A stretch of DNA of 64,000 bases from Nocardia fluminea. Its GTDB lineage: Bacteria > Actinomycetota > Actinomycetes > Mycobacteriales > Mycobacteriaceae. The stretch is taken from the NCBI RefSeq assembly GCF_002846365.1, contig NZ_PJMW01000002.1, positions 2,046,001-2,110,000 on the forward strand, read 5' to 3'. A program made the translations under genes and the position numbers. The notes under the pieces are model-generated. The model ran no database searches. It was not told where the DNA came from and saw only the letters and a list, made by a program, of their open reading frames with translations. Positions 19,184-31,852 of this stretch are shown piece after piece. Position 1 is the stretch's first letter, and each line of letters begins with the position of its first letter.

Positions 19184-20179
19184 ATGAGTGGGGAAGCGCA
19201 GTTCATCGAGGTGCACGGGTATCGCCGGGCGTTCCGGATGGCCGGAACCGGGCCGCCGCTGCTGCTCATCCACGGCATCACCGACAGCTCGGGCACCTGG
19301 GCGCCGGTGTTCGACGCGCTCGCCGAGCACTACACCGTCATCGCGCCTGATCTGCTCGGTCACGGCGACTCGGACAAGCCGCGTGGCGACTATGCCGTGG
19401 CGGCCTACGCCAACGGCATGCGCGATCTGCTCAGCATCCTCGGCATCGAGCGGATCACCGTCGTCGGGCACTCGCTCGGTGGCGGGGTGGCGATGCAGTT
19501 CGCGTACCAGTTCCCCGAGAAGGTCGAGCGGATCGCGCTGGTCTGCCCGGCGGGAATGGGCGCGGGCGTGCATCCGGCATTCCGGCTCGCGACCCTGGCG
19601 GGCGCGGGCCCGGCGCTGATGGCGATCACCAGCTGGCCGGTCCGTACCGCGGTGACGGCCGCGGTGCCGATCGTCACCGCACTGGGCGGCCTCGGTCTCG
19701 GCCCCGACGCCGAATACGTGCTGCGCCTCTACGGCCACCTCGCCGACTCCGGCGCCCGCAACGCCTTCCTGCGCACCATCCGCGCCGCCGCCGACCGTCG
19801 CGGCCAGACCATCACCATGCTCGACCGCGGCTATCTCGCCGCCCACTTACCCACGCTGGTCGTGGGCGGCACCCGCGACACCGTCATCCCGTCCGGTCAC
19901 GCCGACCGCGCGCACCGGGCCTTCCCCGGCAGTCGCATCGAGATCTTCGTCGGCGCGGGCCATTTCCCCCACCACTTCGATCCGACCCGGTTCGTCGACC
20001 TGATCCGTTCCTTCATCGAGGAGACCGAGCCCGCGGTCTTCGACCCGCTCCGCTGGCAGCGCACGCTCCGTCGCGGCCGCCCGATCGTCGGGCTCCCGTC
20101 ACCCACGCCGTCGAACGCACCCGTGCCGTCGGTCGAACCCGCGCCCACGGACGCACCCGCGCTCACAGCACCAGGATGA
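19184..20179 (+). CDS. Alpha/beta hydrolase
   Basis: 331-residue serine hydrolase with oxyanion LIHGITDSSGTW, nucleophile Ser97 in VVGHSLGGG, acid Asp in VVGGTRDTVIP and His in GAGHFPHH. A C-terminal Pro/Thr/Ala-rich tail of about 55 residues is unusual for the family. The lid region (residues 125-190) is alanine-rich and hydrophobic, suggesting a lipid or aromatic ester substrate. The gene overlaps the converging small membrane protein gene by 17 bp. Substrate unknown. Confidence 0.9.
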   Translation: MSGEAQFIEVHGYRRAFRMAGTGPPLLLIHGITDSSGTWAPVFDALAEHYTVIAPDLLGHGDSDKPRGDYAVAAYANGMRDLLSILGIERITVVGHSLGGGVAMQFAYQFPEKVERIALVCPAGMGAGVHPAFRLATLAGAGPALMAITSWPVRTAVTAAVPIVTALGGLGLGPDAEYVLRLYGHLADSGARNAFLRTIRAAADRRGQTITMLDRGYLAAHLPTLVVGGTRDTVIPSGHADRAHRAFPGSRIEIFVGAGHFPHHFDPTRFVDLIRSFIEETEPAVFDPLRWQRTLRRGRPIVGLPSPTPSNAPVPSVEPAPTDAPALTAPG

Positions 20180-20609
20180 TGCGATCGCGGTCCGACGGGT
20201 CGACCCGAATCGGAACTGTCTCTCCCACAACCATTCTCGACTTGTGTACCGGCATCACGTCCACCACGATGGTTCCGTGGTAGCTCTCGGCCCCCGGCAC
20301 CGTGAGCTCCACATCGAACTCGGTCAGTTCACTGGCGTGATCGGTCCGGCTCAACGGGTGCACGCCATCGATGCGTGCCCACCCCTCCAGCCCGTGCTTG
20401 CGCAGCTTCCGATCCGCCCGCGTCGGCATCGAAGCCATCGCCATCGCGATCCCGCACGCCGAACCGAACAGCCCGACCATGATCATCACCTGATACGGCA
20501 GCGTCCCCGGTGGTGCGTGCGGGGCCAGCCACCCCAGCCACACCGCGAGCGCGATCAGATACCCCGCCACGACGCCGACCAGCGCCCGCGATACCCGCGC
20601 ATGATCCAT
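20163..20609 (-). CDS. Small membrane protein with cytoplasmic beta domain
   Basis: 148 residues. Two hydrophobic helices (about 6-27 and 38-60), then a soluble part with FDVELTVPGAESYHGTIVVDV and VGETVPIRVDPSDRDRIILVL. That ending resembles the DUF3592-like small beta domains of actinobacterial membrane proteins. ATG 20609 is preferred for its GGTGAG; GTG 20621 would add four residues. It overlaps the hydrolase gene tail-to-tail by 17 bp. Function unknown. Confidence 0.75.
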   Translation of the reverse strand: MDHARVSRALVGVVAGYLIALAVWLGWLAPHAPPGTLPYQVMIMVGLFGSACGIAMAMASMPTRADRKLRKHGLEGWARIDGVHPLSRTDHASELTEFDVELTVPGAESYHGTIVVDVMPVHKSRMVVGETVPIRVDPSDRDRIILVL

Positions 20610-20683
20610 CACGCTCACCACCGAAGAACTGTGTTCCTCCAGGATAAACGGCGATTCCGGACTCGCGCGATTACGCTTCGGTC

Positions 20684-21022
20684 ATGAGTTACCCGGACAA
20701 CGGGCCCCAGGGCTATCCGCAGGGCTATCCCCAGAACTATTACGGCCCGCCGCCCGAACATCCGCAGGCCACCACGGTCCTCGTGCTCGGCGTGCTCGGC
20801 ATGTCGCTGTGCGGAGTCTGCGCTCCGTTCGCCTGGCTCAAGGGCCGCGCCGTGCTCGCCGAGATCGACGGCTCCGGTGGGCAGATCGGTGGTCGCACGC
20901 AGGTGTACGCCGGGTACATCCTCGGCATCGTCGGCACGTGTCTGCTGGCCTTCGCGGTCCTGATCTTCGGTGTCGCCCTGGTGCTGATGATCGTCGGCGC
21001 GACGGCCGGTTCCTCGGCGTAG
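20684..21022 (+). CDS. DUF4190-type membrane protein
   Basis: 112 residues: a Tyr/Pro/Gly-rich N-terminal tail (QGYPQGYPQNYYGPPP) followed by two transmembrane helices around VLVLGVLGMSLCGVCAPFAW and YILGIVGTCLLAFAVLIFGV. The loop WLKGRAVLAEIDGSGGQIGG is typical of DUF4190 proteins. Such proteins are widespread in actinobacteria and have no assigned role. It starts 74 nt from the divergent small membrane gene. Confidence 0.82.
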   Translation: MSYPDNGPQGYPQGYPQNYYGPPPEHPQATTVLVLGVLGMSLCGVCAPFAWLKGRAVLAEIDGSGGQIGGRTQVYAGYILGIVGTCLLAFAVLIFGVALVLMIVGATAGSSA

Positions 21023-21046
21023 CGAGTCCCCGCCTAGCATTGCCGG

Positions 21047-21712
21047 GTGAACGAAGCAGAGGTCGCGGGCCCGACCGAGTGGGGCGAGCACCCGCACGGC
21101 CTCGGTCCGTGGGAGCAGGAATACGGCACCCCCGTCCCCACCGACCCGCGCTACGACCCTGTTCTGCTGGCCGAGGGTGACCGCCGCAACGTCGTCGACG
21201 CCTACCGCTACTGGACTCGCGAGGCGATCGTCGCCGATATCGACGCCCGCCGCTTCCCCTTTCACGTGGCCATCGAGAACTTCGGCCACGACGCCAACAT
21301 CGGCACCGTGGTCCGTACCGCCAACGCCTTCGCCGCCGCCGCGGTGCACATCGTCGGCAGGCGGCGCTGGAACCGCCGCGGTGCCATGGTCACCGACCGC
21401 TACCAGCATCTCGTCCACCACAGCGACCTCGCCGAGCTGCGTGAGTTCGCCGCGCGCGAGAATCTGACGGTGGTCGCCGTCGACAACGTGCCGGGCGCGG
21501 TACCGCTCGAGACCGCGGACCTGCCGCGCGACTGCCTGCTGCTGTTCGGCCAGGAGGGCCCCGGCGTCAGCGATGACGCGAAAGACGCAGCGGCCCTGAC
21601 TGTTTCGATCGCCCAGTTCGGATCGACCCGCAGTATCAACGCCGGTGTCGCCGCGGGCATCGCCATGCACGCCTGGATCCGTCAACACGCCGACCTGTCC
21701 GTGGCCTGGTAA
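21047..21712 (+). CDS. SpoU/TrmH-family RNA 2'-O-methyltransferase
   Basis: 221 residues with the SPOUT knot motifs: motif 1 in FGHDANIGTVVRTANAF, motif 2 in LLLFGQEGPGVSDDA and motif 3 in FGSTRSINAGVAAGIAMHAW. It methylates ribose 2'-OH of tRNA or rRNA using S-adenosylmethionine. The substrate base is not predictable. The N-terminal 55 residues (WGEHPHGLGPWEQEYG) are an actinobacterial extension, matching the recalled Rv0380c arrangement. The start is GTG. It follows the DUF4190 gene by 24 nt. Confidence 0.92.
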   Translation: MNEAEVAGPTEWGEHPHGLGPWEQEYGTPVPTDPRYDPVLLAEGDRRNVVDAYRYWTREAIVADIDARRFPFHVAIENFGHDANIGTVVRTANAFAAAAVHIVGRRRWNRRGAMVTDRYQHLVHHSDLAELREFAARENLTVVAVDNVPGAVPLETADLPRDCLLLFGQEGPGVSDDAKDAAALTVSIAQFGSTRSINAGVAAGIAMHAWIRQHADLSVAW

Positions 21713-21756
21713 CGGAATGGGCACGGAATGTCGGTGCCACCTGGCACCATGGGGTC

Positions 21757-22935
21757 ATGACCTCGCGCAGCGGCCGGCGCCCCCAGCCCTCTGATCGCGC
21801 CGGATCCGTGCCCACCCCGGCGCTGTGGTCCGAGCGTGCCGACATGGCCGAGTCCGCGATCGTCTCGCGGCATCTGCGAACGCTGTGGGGTTGTCCCGGA
21901 ACGGAATTGGGCGTCGTCGGCTGGCCGGCGACCCGTCGCGAACGAGCTTTCGCGGGCTGGCACTACTGGTGGCAGGCCCACCTGCTCGACGTCGCGGTCG
22001 ACGCCGCCAACCGGGTCCCCACCCCGGCCCGCCGCAGGCGCGTCGGCGCGATCGCCCGCGGCATCCGGCTACGCAACATCACCGGCTGGACCAACCGCTA
22101 TTACGACGACATGGCCTGGCTGGCCATCGCCTTGGAGCGCGCCGAGCGCACGCAGGAACTCACCTCGGCCCGTAGCGGCCTGCTCGCCCTCGAACAGAAG
22201 CTCTACGGCGCCTGGGAACCCGAGGTCGGCGGCGGTGTCCCGTGGCGGATCAAATCGGATTTCTTCAACGCCCCGGCGAACGGCCCGGCGGGCATCGCGC
22301 TCTTACGCATGGGCCGGGTGGAGCGTGCGCGAGAGATGGCCGACTGGCTCGACGCCACCCTGCGCGACCCCGAGTCCGGCCTGATCCTCGATGGGATTCA
22401 CCTACCGTCGGGCGAGATCGAACGCCCGGTGTTCAGCTACTGCCAGGGAGTCGTGCTCGGTCTGGAAGCCGAACTGTCCGTGCACACCGACGACGACGAA
22501 CGTCACATCGCACGGGTCAGCAGCCTGCTGGCAGCGGTAGAAGAACACATGACCACCCGGCTGGTGATCAACGGTGGCGGCGGCGGTGACGGTGGCCTGT
22601 TCAACGGCGTGCTGGCGCGCTACCTCGCGGTGGTCGCCCTGATGCTGCCCGGGGAGGGCAAGCAGGCCGAAACCGATCGCCGGACCGCCGCGGCCATCGT
22701 CAAAGCCTCGGCCACCGCCGCCTGGGCCAATCGGCTCGAGTTCGAGGGTGAACCGCTGTTCGGCTTCGACTGGAGCAAACCGGCCAGGCTGCCGGGCGGC
22801 ACCGCGGGCGCGGGCAGATTCACGGCGGGCGGTTCGGTGACGGCCTCGGCGGTACCCGAACGCGACTTGTCCGTGCAGCTGTCGGGCTGGATGTTGATGG
22901 AAGCCGCCTACCAGGTCACCGCGGCCGGGCTGTAG
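21757..22935 (+). CDS. Glycoside hydrolase family 76-like protein
   Basis: 392 residues with the (alpha/alpha)6-barrel signature of GH76: adjacent acids Asp117-Asp118 in NRYYDDMAWLAIAL, W-rich segments (GWHYWWQAHLLD) and FSYCQGVVLG, and a late GGGGGDGGLFNGVLARYLA. GH76 enzymes cleave alpha-1,6-mannan, a plausible target in an organism with mannosylated envelope lipids. No signal peptide is visible, so it is probably cytoplasmic, matching the mycobacterial homologue Rv0365c (recalled). Substrate is inferred. Confidence 0.85.
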   Translation: MTSRSGRRPQPSDRAGSVPTPALWSERADMAESAIVSRHLRTLWGCPGTELGVVGWPATRRERAFAGWHYWWQAHLLDVAVDAANRVPTPARRRRVGAIARGIRLRNITGWTNRYYDDMAWLAIALERAERTQELTSARSGLLALEQKLYGAWEPEVGGGVPWRIKSDFFNAPANGPAGIALLRMGRVERAREMADWLDATLRDPESGLILDGIHLPSGEIERPVFSYCQGVVLGLEAELSVHTDDDERHIARVSSLLAAVEEHMTTRLVINGGGGGDGGLFNGVLARYLAVVALMLPGEGKQAETDRRTAAAIVKASATAAWANRLEFEGEPLFGFDWSKPARLPGGTAGAGRFTAGGSVTASAVPERDLSVQLSGWMLMEAAYQVTAAGL

Positions 22936-22936
22936 C

Positions 22937-23629
22937 TCAGCGCTCGGACTCGCCCGCGATGCTCGGCTCGAGGTCGTAGTCCTCCACCGGCTTGGCCATC
23001 TCCTGGCGATAGTGCCGGATACCGAGGACGGTGCCGATGATCAGACCGACGATCAGGGTGCCGATCACGGCGGGCATCAGCCACGGAACCTGCTCGAGGA
23101 ACTCGCCCGCGTAGTACCCGATCAGCAACAGCACCGGCGCCCAGATGATCGCGCCGAGCGTGCTGGCGGCGGTGTAGCGCCGATGATCCATGCCTGCCGC
23201 ACCCGCCACCATCGGGCACAGCGTGCGCACCCATGGAATCCAGCGGGCCACCAGCACCGCGAGGAACCCGTGCCGTTCGAGCAGATCGGTGACCTTGGCC
23301 AGATTCTTGGTGTTGATATATCGGCCGTTCTTGCGCGCGACCAGGCGATGCCCGGTGCGCGCCCCGACGACATAACCCACCTGATTACCCGCGATCGCGG
23401 CGAGCATCGTGCCCACCGACAACGCCCAGACCTGCGCTTCGCCATTGGCGTGCGAGGCGAGCACGATGCCCGCGGTGATCAGCATCGAGTCACCGGGCAG
23501 GAACAGCCCGATGATGAACGCACATTCGAGAAAGACGAAAACTAGCACCACCGTGCAGACCACAGCGGGGCCTGCCGAGATCAGCGGATCGAAGCTGCCC
23601 ATAGCGAGGGTCGACGGTACTGCGGCCAC
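22937..23629 (-). CDS. DedA-family membrane protein
   Basis: 230 residues, a DedA/SNARE-associated polytopic protein. Features include the re-entrant motif FLECAFIIGLFLPGDSMLI, the conserved GNQVGYVVGARTG, and the membrane-embedded Arg motif VARWIPWVRTLCPMVAGAAGM. DedA proteins are now linked to polyprenyl-phosphate or phospholipid transport across the membrane. GTG 23629 starts 5 nt after the upstream dedA gene's stop; ATG 23602 is the alternative. The two DedA genes are co-transcribed. Confidence 0.9.
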   Translation of the reverse strand: MAAVPSTLAMGSFDPLISAGPAVVCTVVLVFVFLECAFIIGLFLPGDSMLITAGIVLASHANGEAQVWALSVGTMLAAIAGNQVGYVVGARTGHRLVARKNGRYINTKNLAKVTDLLERHGFLAVLVARWIPWVRTLCPMVAGAAGMDHRRYTAASTLGAIIWAPVLLLIGYYAGEFLEQVPWLMPAVIGTLIVGLIIGTVLGIRHYRQEMAKPVEDYDLEPSIAGESER

Positions 23630-23634
23630 AGGGA

Positions 23635-24366
23635 TCAGTGCGTCTCGTTCGTCGAAGCGGCCAGCTCGCCACTCTGTACCGGCGCGGCGGGCGCGTTGCG
23701 GCGCTCGAGCACCTTCTTACCGACCGTGATGATCGCGGGCAGGATCGAGACGAACACGATCAGCAGGAAGATGCCCTCGATGTGGTCGCGGATGAACGGC
23801 ACATTGCCGAGGAAGTAGCCGAGCACCGTGACGCCGCCACCCCAGAGCACCGCGCCGACGATGTCGAACGCCACGTACTTGCGGTAGCTCATCTTCGACA
23901 CACCGGCCAGCACCGGCATGAACGTACGCACGATCGGCACGAACCTGGCCAGGATGATGGTCTTGGGCCCGTGCTTCTCGAAGAACTCGTGGGTCTCGGT
24001 GACGTAGTGCTTCTTGAAGAAGCGGCTGTCTTCCTTCTTGAAGATCGCCGGACCGATCTTGCGACCGATCCAATACGCACACTGGTCGCCGAGGAAGGCT
24101 GTGAGAATCACCAACGGTACGAGCACCCAGATCGAGAGGGTCGAGCCCGGCTGCGCCGCGAGCATGCCGCCGGTGAACAGCAGCGAGTCACCGGGCAGCA
24201 ACGGGAACAGCAGACCCGTCTCGATGAACACAATCGCCAGGATGGCCGGTAGCACCGCGTTCTTCAGCCAGGTTTCCTGGAGCAGATACATCGGGTCCAG
24301 CAACTGGGTCAACGCAAGGTTGTTCGTCACCGCATCGGATACCGCCAGCAAAGTCACGGCCCCCAC
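23635..24366 (-). CDS. DedA-family membrane protein (Rv0364-like)
   Basis: 243 residues. Motifs: IVFIETGLLFPLLPGDSLLF, GDQCAYWIGRKIG and ILARFVPIVRTFMPVLAGVSKM (conserved Arg pair). A longer cytoplasmic loop with KKEDSRFFKKHYVTETHEFF distinguishes it from its neighbour. M. tuberculosis has a DedA gene (Rv0364) beside fba at the same place (recalled). It is divergent from fba. Likely role: lipid-carrier recycling or membrane homeostasis. Confidence 0.92.
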   Translation of the reverse strand: MGAVTLLAVSDAVTNNLALTQLLDPMYLLQETWLKNAVLPAILAIVFIETGLLFPLLPGDSLLFTGGMLAAQPGSTLSIWVLVPLVILTAFLGDQCAYWIGRKIGPAIFKKEDSRFFKKHYVTETHEFFEKHGPKTIILARFVPIVRTFMPVLAGVSKMSYRKYVAFDIVGAVLWGGGVTVLGYFLGNVPFIRDHIEGIFLLIVFVSILPAIITVGKKVLERRNAPAAPVQSGELAASTNETH

Positions 24367-24503
24367 AGTACCGGTCCGATCTGTGACATGAGTGCCCCGC
24401 GGGTGAACCTCGGCCCACCGGGTGATCTCACGTTCGCCTTCCTAATTTAGGGTGTGGCCTGACAGAATTGGTTTTTGCTCCCCACAAGACGGAGGTCACT
24501 GCT

Positions 24504-25541
24504 GTGCCTATCGCGACCCCGGAGGTCTACGCCGAGATGCTCGGCCGGGCCAAGGCGCACTCGTTCGCGTTCCCGGCTATCAACTGCACGTCGTCGGAGA
24601 CGATCAACGCCGCCATCAAGGGCTTCGCCGACGCGGGCAGTGACGGCATCATCCAGTTCTCCACCGGTGGCGCCGAGTTCGGCTCCGGTCTCGGCGTGAA
24701 GGACATGGTCACCGGCGCGGTGGCGCTGGCCGAGTTCGCGCACATCGTCGCGGCGAAGTACGACGTGACGATCGCGCTGCACACCGATCACTGCCCCAAG
24801 GACAAGCTGGACACCTACGTGCGTCCGCTGATCGCGATCTCGCAGGATCGCGTGAACGCCGGTCTGAACCCGCTGTTCCAGTCGCACATGTGGGACGGCT
24901 CGGCCATCCCGATCGACGAGAACCTCGAGATCGCCCAGGAACTGCTGAAGGCCTGCAAGTCGGCCAACATCATCCTCGAGGTCGAGATCGGTGTCGTCGG
25001 CGGCGAGGAAGACGGCGTCGAGGCCGAGATCAACGACAAGCTCTACACCTCGCCCGAGGACTTCGAGAAGACCATCGCCGCACTGGGCGCGGGCGAGAAC
25101 GGGCAGTACCTGCTGGCCGCCACTTTCGGCAACGTGCACGGTGTGTACAAGCCGGGCAACGTGGTGCTCAAGCCCGAGGTGCTGGCCGAGGGGCAGCGCG
25201 TCGCGGCGGAGAAGCTGGGCCTCGAGCCCGGTGCGCAGCCGTTCGACTTCGTGTTCCACGGTGGTTCGGGCTCGCTCAAGTCCGAGATCGAGGACTCGCT
25301 GCGTTACGGCGTGGTGAAGATGAACGTCGACACCGACACCCAGTACGCCTTCACCCGCCCGGTCGCCGGTCACATGCTCGCCAACTACGACGGTGTGCTG
25401 AAGATCGACGGCGAGGTCGGCAACAAGAAGGTCTACGACCCGCGCAGCTACCTGAAGATGGCCGAGACCTCGATGGCCGCGCGCGTGACCGAGGCCTGCA
25501 ACGACCTGAGGTCGGCCGGACGCTCGGTCAGCGGTTCCTGA
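24504..25541 (+). CDS. fba: Class II fructose-bisphosphate aldolase
   Basis: 345 residues, nearly colinear with mycobacterial Fba. It cleaves fructose-1,6-bisphosphate to dihydroxyacetone phosphate and glyceraldehyde-3-phosphate, using zinc. Visible motifs: LHTDHCPKDKL (metal His and catalytic Asp), EIGVVGGEEDGV, the metal His in TFGNVHGVYKPGN and FHGGSGSLKSEI. GTG 24504 gives the conserved VPIATPEVYAEML start and follows GGAGG; an upstream in-frame TTG/GTG at 24468 is not supported. It is divergent from the dedA pair. Confidence 0.97.
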   Translation: MPIATPEVYAEMLGRAKAHSFAFPAINCTSSETINAAIKGFADAGSDGIIQFSTGGAEFGSGLGVKDMVTGAVALAEFAHIVAAKYDVTIALHTDHCPKDKLDTYVRPLIAISQDRVNAGLNPLFQSHMWDGSAIPIDENLEIAQELLKACKSANIILEVEIGVVGGEEDGVEAEINDKLYTSPEDFEKTIAALGAGENGQYLLAATFGNVHGVYKPGNVVLKPEVLAEGQRVAAEKLGLEPGAQPFDFVFHGGSGSLKSEIEDSLRYGVVKMNVDTDTQYAFTRPVAGHMLANYDGVLKIDGEVGNKKVYDPRSYLKMAETSMAARVTEACNDLRSAGRSVSGS

Positions 25542-25559
25542 TTTTCGTACCACCAAACG

Positions 25560-25601
25560 GGGCCCGAGCTCATGAGTCTTGATGTCCGTGTGCTCGGGCC
25601 C
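25560..25601 (+). terminator. Hairpin between fba and the EmbR-like gene
   Basis: GGGCCCGAGC (25560-25569) and GCTCGGGCCC (25592-25601) form a perfect 10-bp stem 18 nt after the fba stop. The ATG of the next gene (25572) lies in the 22-nt loop. It could terminate fba transcription and also mask the downstream start codon. Confidence 0.5.
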
Positions 25602-26690
25602 GTCCGACTGCTCGTCGGCGGCGAGCCGGTAGCGGTCGGCGGGCCCAAGCCGCGCGCTCTCCTTGCCGCGCTCACCGTCAACCGGCGGCGCGCGGTGTCT
25701 TCTGCTGTGCTCGCCGAGATGGTCTGGAACGAGGATCCGCCGGACTCCTACGCGGCCAGCCTGCAGGTGTTCGTCTCGAACATTCGCAAAGCGCTGCGTA
25801 ACGCCGGGATCGATTCCGCGCAGGTGTTGCGGACCGAGGGTGCGGGCTATCGGCTCGAAATCCCCGATACCGCATGCGATCTCGGACGTTTCGAGAGCGC
25901 GCGGGAAGCGGGCTCGCGGTGTCTGGACGTCGGGGACCACCCCGGCGCCGCCAATCTTTTCGGTGCGGCACTGCGGGAATGGACCGGGCGGGCACTGGCC
26001 GACCTGGCCGGCTTGCAATTCGCCGACGGGTTCGCCACCGCGATGAACGAGGAGCGGCTACTCGCCGTCTCCGCGCGCGTCGACGCGGAAATCGCCTGTG
26101 GCCGGGCGTCTTCGGTGATCGGCGAGTTGGTGTCGATGACCAACGAGCATCCGCTGCGCGAGCCGCTGTGGGGGCAGTTGATCACCGCGCTGTACCTGTC
26201 CGGGCGGCAGGCGGACGCGCTGGAGGCCTGTCGGCGGGTGCGCAGCGTGCTGGCCGAGGAGCTGGGAATCGACCCGGGTGCCGCGCTGATCGAGCTGGAG
26301 CGGCAGGTGCTGCGCCAGGAGCCGCTGAATGTGCTGGCGTCCAGGCGATCCGACCAGGTGGCCGCGGCGATGACCGAGACCGTCACCGAGGTGCCGCAGT
26401 CGATTCGCAACGGCAATCTGCGGTTCGCCGACGGTCGTACGCTGCCGATTCCCCACGGGGGGATCAGGATCGGCCGGATGACCGACAACGAACTGGTTCT
26501 CGATGATCCGAAGGCGAGCCGGTATCACGCACACATCATGCCCAGCCGTGCCGGGCTGCTGATCAAGGATCTGCACTCGGCCAACGGGGTCTATGTCAAC
26601 GAAGTGCCGATCGACAACGGGGCACTGCTGGCCGACGGGGATGTAATCCGTATCGGCGGAACAGTTTTGGTGTTCATCGCGGTGAAGTAG
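25572..26690 (+). CDS. EmbR-like transcriptional regulator (winged helix + BTAD + FHA)
   Basis: 372 residues in three parts. An OmpR/SARP-type winged helix (about 1-95, ending LRTEGAGYRLE); a bacterial transcriptional activation domain of helical repeats (about 100-255, including SGRQADALEACRRVRSVLAEEL); and a C-terminal FHA domain (about 285-372) with GGIRIGRMTDN, a conserved Ser-Arg-x-His (ASRYHAHI) and NGVYVNEVPI. This is the EmbR architecture; EmbR is phosphorylated by a Ser/Thr kinase (PknH) and regulates arabinosyltransferases in mycobacteria. No kinase or emb gene is adjacent, so the targets are unknown. Confidence 0.88.
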   Translation: MSLDVRVLGPVRLLVGGEPVAVGGPKPRALLAALTVNRRRAVSSAVLAEMVWNEDPPDSYAASLQVFVSNIRKALRNAGIDSAQVLRTEGAGYRLEIPDTACDLGRFESAREAGSRCLDVGDHPGAANLFGAALREWTGRALADLAGLQFADGFATAMNEERLLAVSARVDAEIACGRASSVIGELVSMTNEHPLREPLWGQLITALYLSGRQADALEACRRVRSVLAEELGIDPGAALIELERQVLRQEPLNVLASRRSDQVAAAMTETVTEVPQSIRNGNLRFADGRTLPIPHGGIRIGRMTDNELVLDDPKASRYHAHIMPSRAGLLIKDLHSANGVYVNEVPIDNGALLADGDVIRIGGTVLVFIAVK

Positions 26691-26751
26691 GCCGGGGCAC
26701 CCCAGGTCCGCCACGATGATGGGTCGTGGCCGAACCCGGGGTGGGCAGGCG

Positions 26752-27810
26752 CTAGGTCAGGCGGATTTCGGCTGCTGCTCGGCCGAAGAGCTTGCGGCCC
26801 TCGGAGATTCCGCTCAGCAGGACTGTTGCCGCGCGGCGGTCAGGGTCTACCGACTTGATCTTTCCGGAGAACTCGATGACGCCTGCCTCGGCGGGGGGAA
26901 CGGGGACGAATCCCGAGAAGCGGACGCTCAGCTTCTCGATGGCTGTGGGGTCGCCCAGCCAGTCGGTCAGATACTGGGCGGCCAGGCCCATGGTGAGCAG
27001 GCCGTGCGCGACGACAGTGGGCAGCCCGGCCAGTTCCGCGGCCCGGTCGCTGAAGTGGATCGGGTTGGGGTCGCCGGAGACACCCGCGTAGTTGGCCAGG
27101 TCGCCGCGGGTCAGGCGGGCGGTGGCGGGGGGAAGTTCGGTTCCCTTTGTCAGCGAGTCGAATTCGGGGGTGGTGTTGACCGCGACGGTTTCGCGCGGGG
27201 GGAGTGCGGGGGCGGGGCCCGTGTGGCGGATCAGGAGATCGCCGGTCTCGACGCCGCCGATGGTGTCCGGGCGCGGGTGCATGCTGATGTTCTCGACGGC
27301 CTCGACGATATTGGGGTCGACCTCGATGCCGCGGCGGGCCACGATCGTAGTGGTGCCCTGCACGGCCACCTGGTCGTGCTGATTGCGCAGCTTGAAGCCC
27401 ACGTTGATGAAGTCGTTGTCGCCGAACTGGCGGATCGACTCGATCTCGATCTCGGTGCTGATCCGGTCGCCCGCCAGCATCGGGTGGAACAGCTCGAAAA
27501 CCTGGTCGGTCTGCAGCACCTGCGACAGGTCGTACTCGGTGAGCACGCTGTCGAGCAGGGCGCGGGTGGCGGTCATGCCGATCACCGACGCGAAGGTCGG
27601 CGGGGCGATCACGCCGTCGTAGCCGAGCTTGCGCGCGTCTACTTCCTGCTGATGAGCGGGGTGCAGATTCTGCACCGCGCGAGCGAATTCCCGGATCTTC
27701 TCGCGGCCGACTTCGTAGTGATCACGGAAGGCGAAGCGCTGGCCGACCAGCGTCGCATCCGGGACCACAGCATCGATGTCCGGCTGCTCCACTGTCTGTT
27801 CCCTGCTCAT
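26752..27810 (-). CDS. Fused (3R)-hydroxyacyl-ACP dehydratase (HadA-HadB type)
   Basis: 352 residues containing two hot-dog folds. The N-terminal half (about 20-165) resembles HadA/UPF0336 (FRDHYEVGREKIREFARAV, APPTFASVI); the C-terminal half (about 220-350) is MaoC-like with the hydratase motif SGDPNPIHFSDRAAELAG (catalytic Asp and His) and VVAHGLLTMG. In mycobacteria separate HadA and HadB subunits dehydrate 3-hydroxyacyl-ACP in FAS-II meromycolate elongation. The fusion is an arrangement recalled for Nocardia and Rhodococcus. The gene is monocistronic and not next to other FAS-II genes. Confidence 0.88.
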   Translation of the reverse strand: MSREQTVEQPDIDAVVPDATLVGQRFAFRDHYEVGREKIREFARAVQNLHPAHQQEVDARKLGYDGVIAPPTFASVIGMTATRALLDSVLTEYDLSQVLQTDQVFELFHPMLAGDRISTEIEIESIRQFGDNDFINVGFKLRNQHDQVAVQGTTTIVARRGIEVDPNIVEAVENISMHPRPDTIGGVETGDLLIRHTGPAPALPPRETVAVNTTPEFDSLTKGTELPPATARLTRGDLANYAGVSGDPNPIHFSDRAAELAGLPTVVAHGLLTMGLAAQYLTDWLGDPTAIEKLSVRFSGFVPVPPAEAGVIEFSGKIKSVDPDRRAATVLLSGISEGRKLFGRAAAEIRLT

Positions 27811-27859
27811 GATCCGGAAGACTTTACTTGTTCACCCAGCTGGATCACCAGTTATGTGT

Positions 27860-27899
27860 GACCCGTCATAGCAGGCAGAAACGCCCGCTACGACGGGTC
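27860..27899 (-). terminator. Terminator downstream of the large low-complexity gene
   Basis: GACCCGTC (27860-27867) and GACGGGTC (27892-27899) close a long stem that continues inward with AGCaGGC / GCCcGCT. It begins 9 nt past the stop at 27909, on the minus strand. Confidence 0.65.
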
Positions 27900-27908
27900 G
27901 ACGCACGA

Positions 27909-31658
<3,750 letters not shown>

Positions 31659-31852
31659 CTCTGTACCCCTCGCTCAGGCTCGAACGTTGCACTCCGGGCT
31701 CAGCCTAATAGGCACGGACCCGAAGCGGTCCCAAGTCTCTCGCGCACTGTCGCGGTGAAGTCCTGCTCGACGGGCACCACGTGTGGGCCAGTGCCGGTCG
31801 CTCAGCGGCGGGCCGGTCGGCGTCCCTCACAGCCTCGGTGCACAATGAACCC

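Noticed and set aside
18191-19846. 551-codon minus-strand frame
   Set aside because: It runs antisense through the lysoplasmalogenase and hydrolase genes and shows no protein-family signal.
24447-26018. 523-codon minus-strand frame opposite fba
   Set aside because: Shadow of fba and the EmbR-like gene, both of which are well supported.
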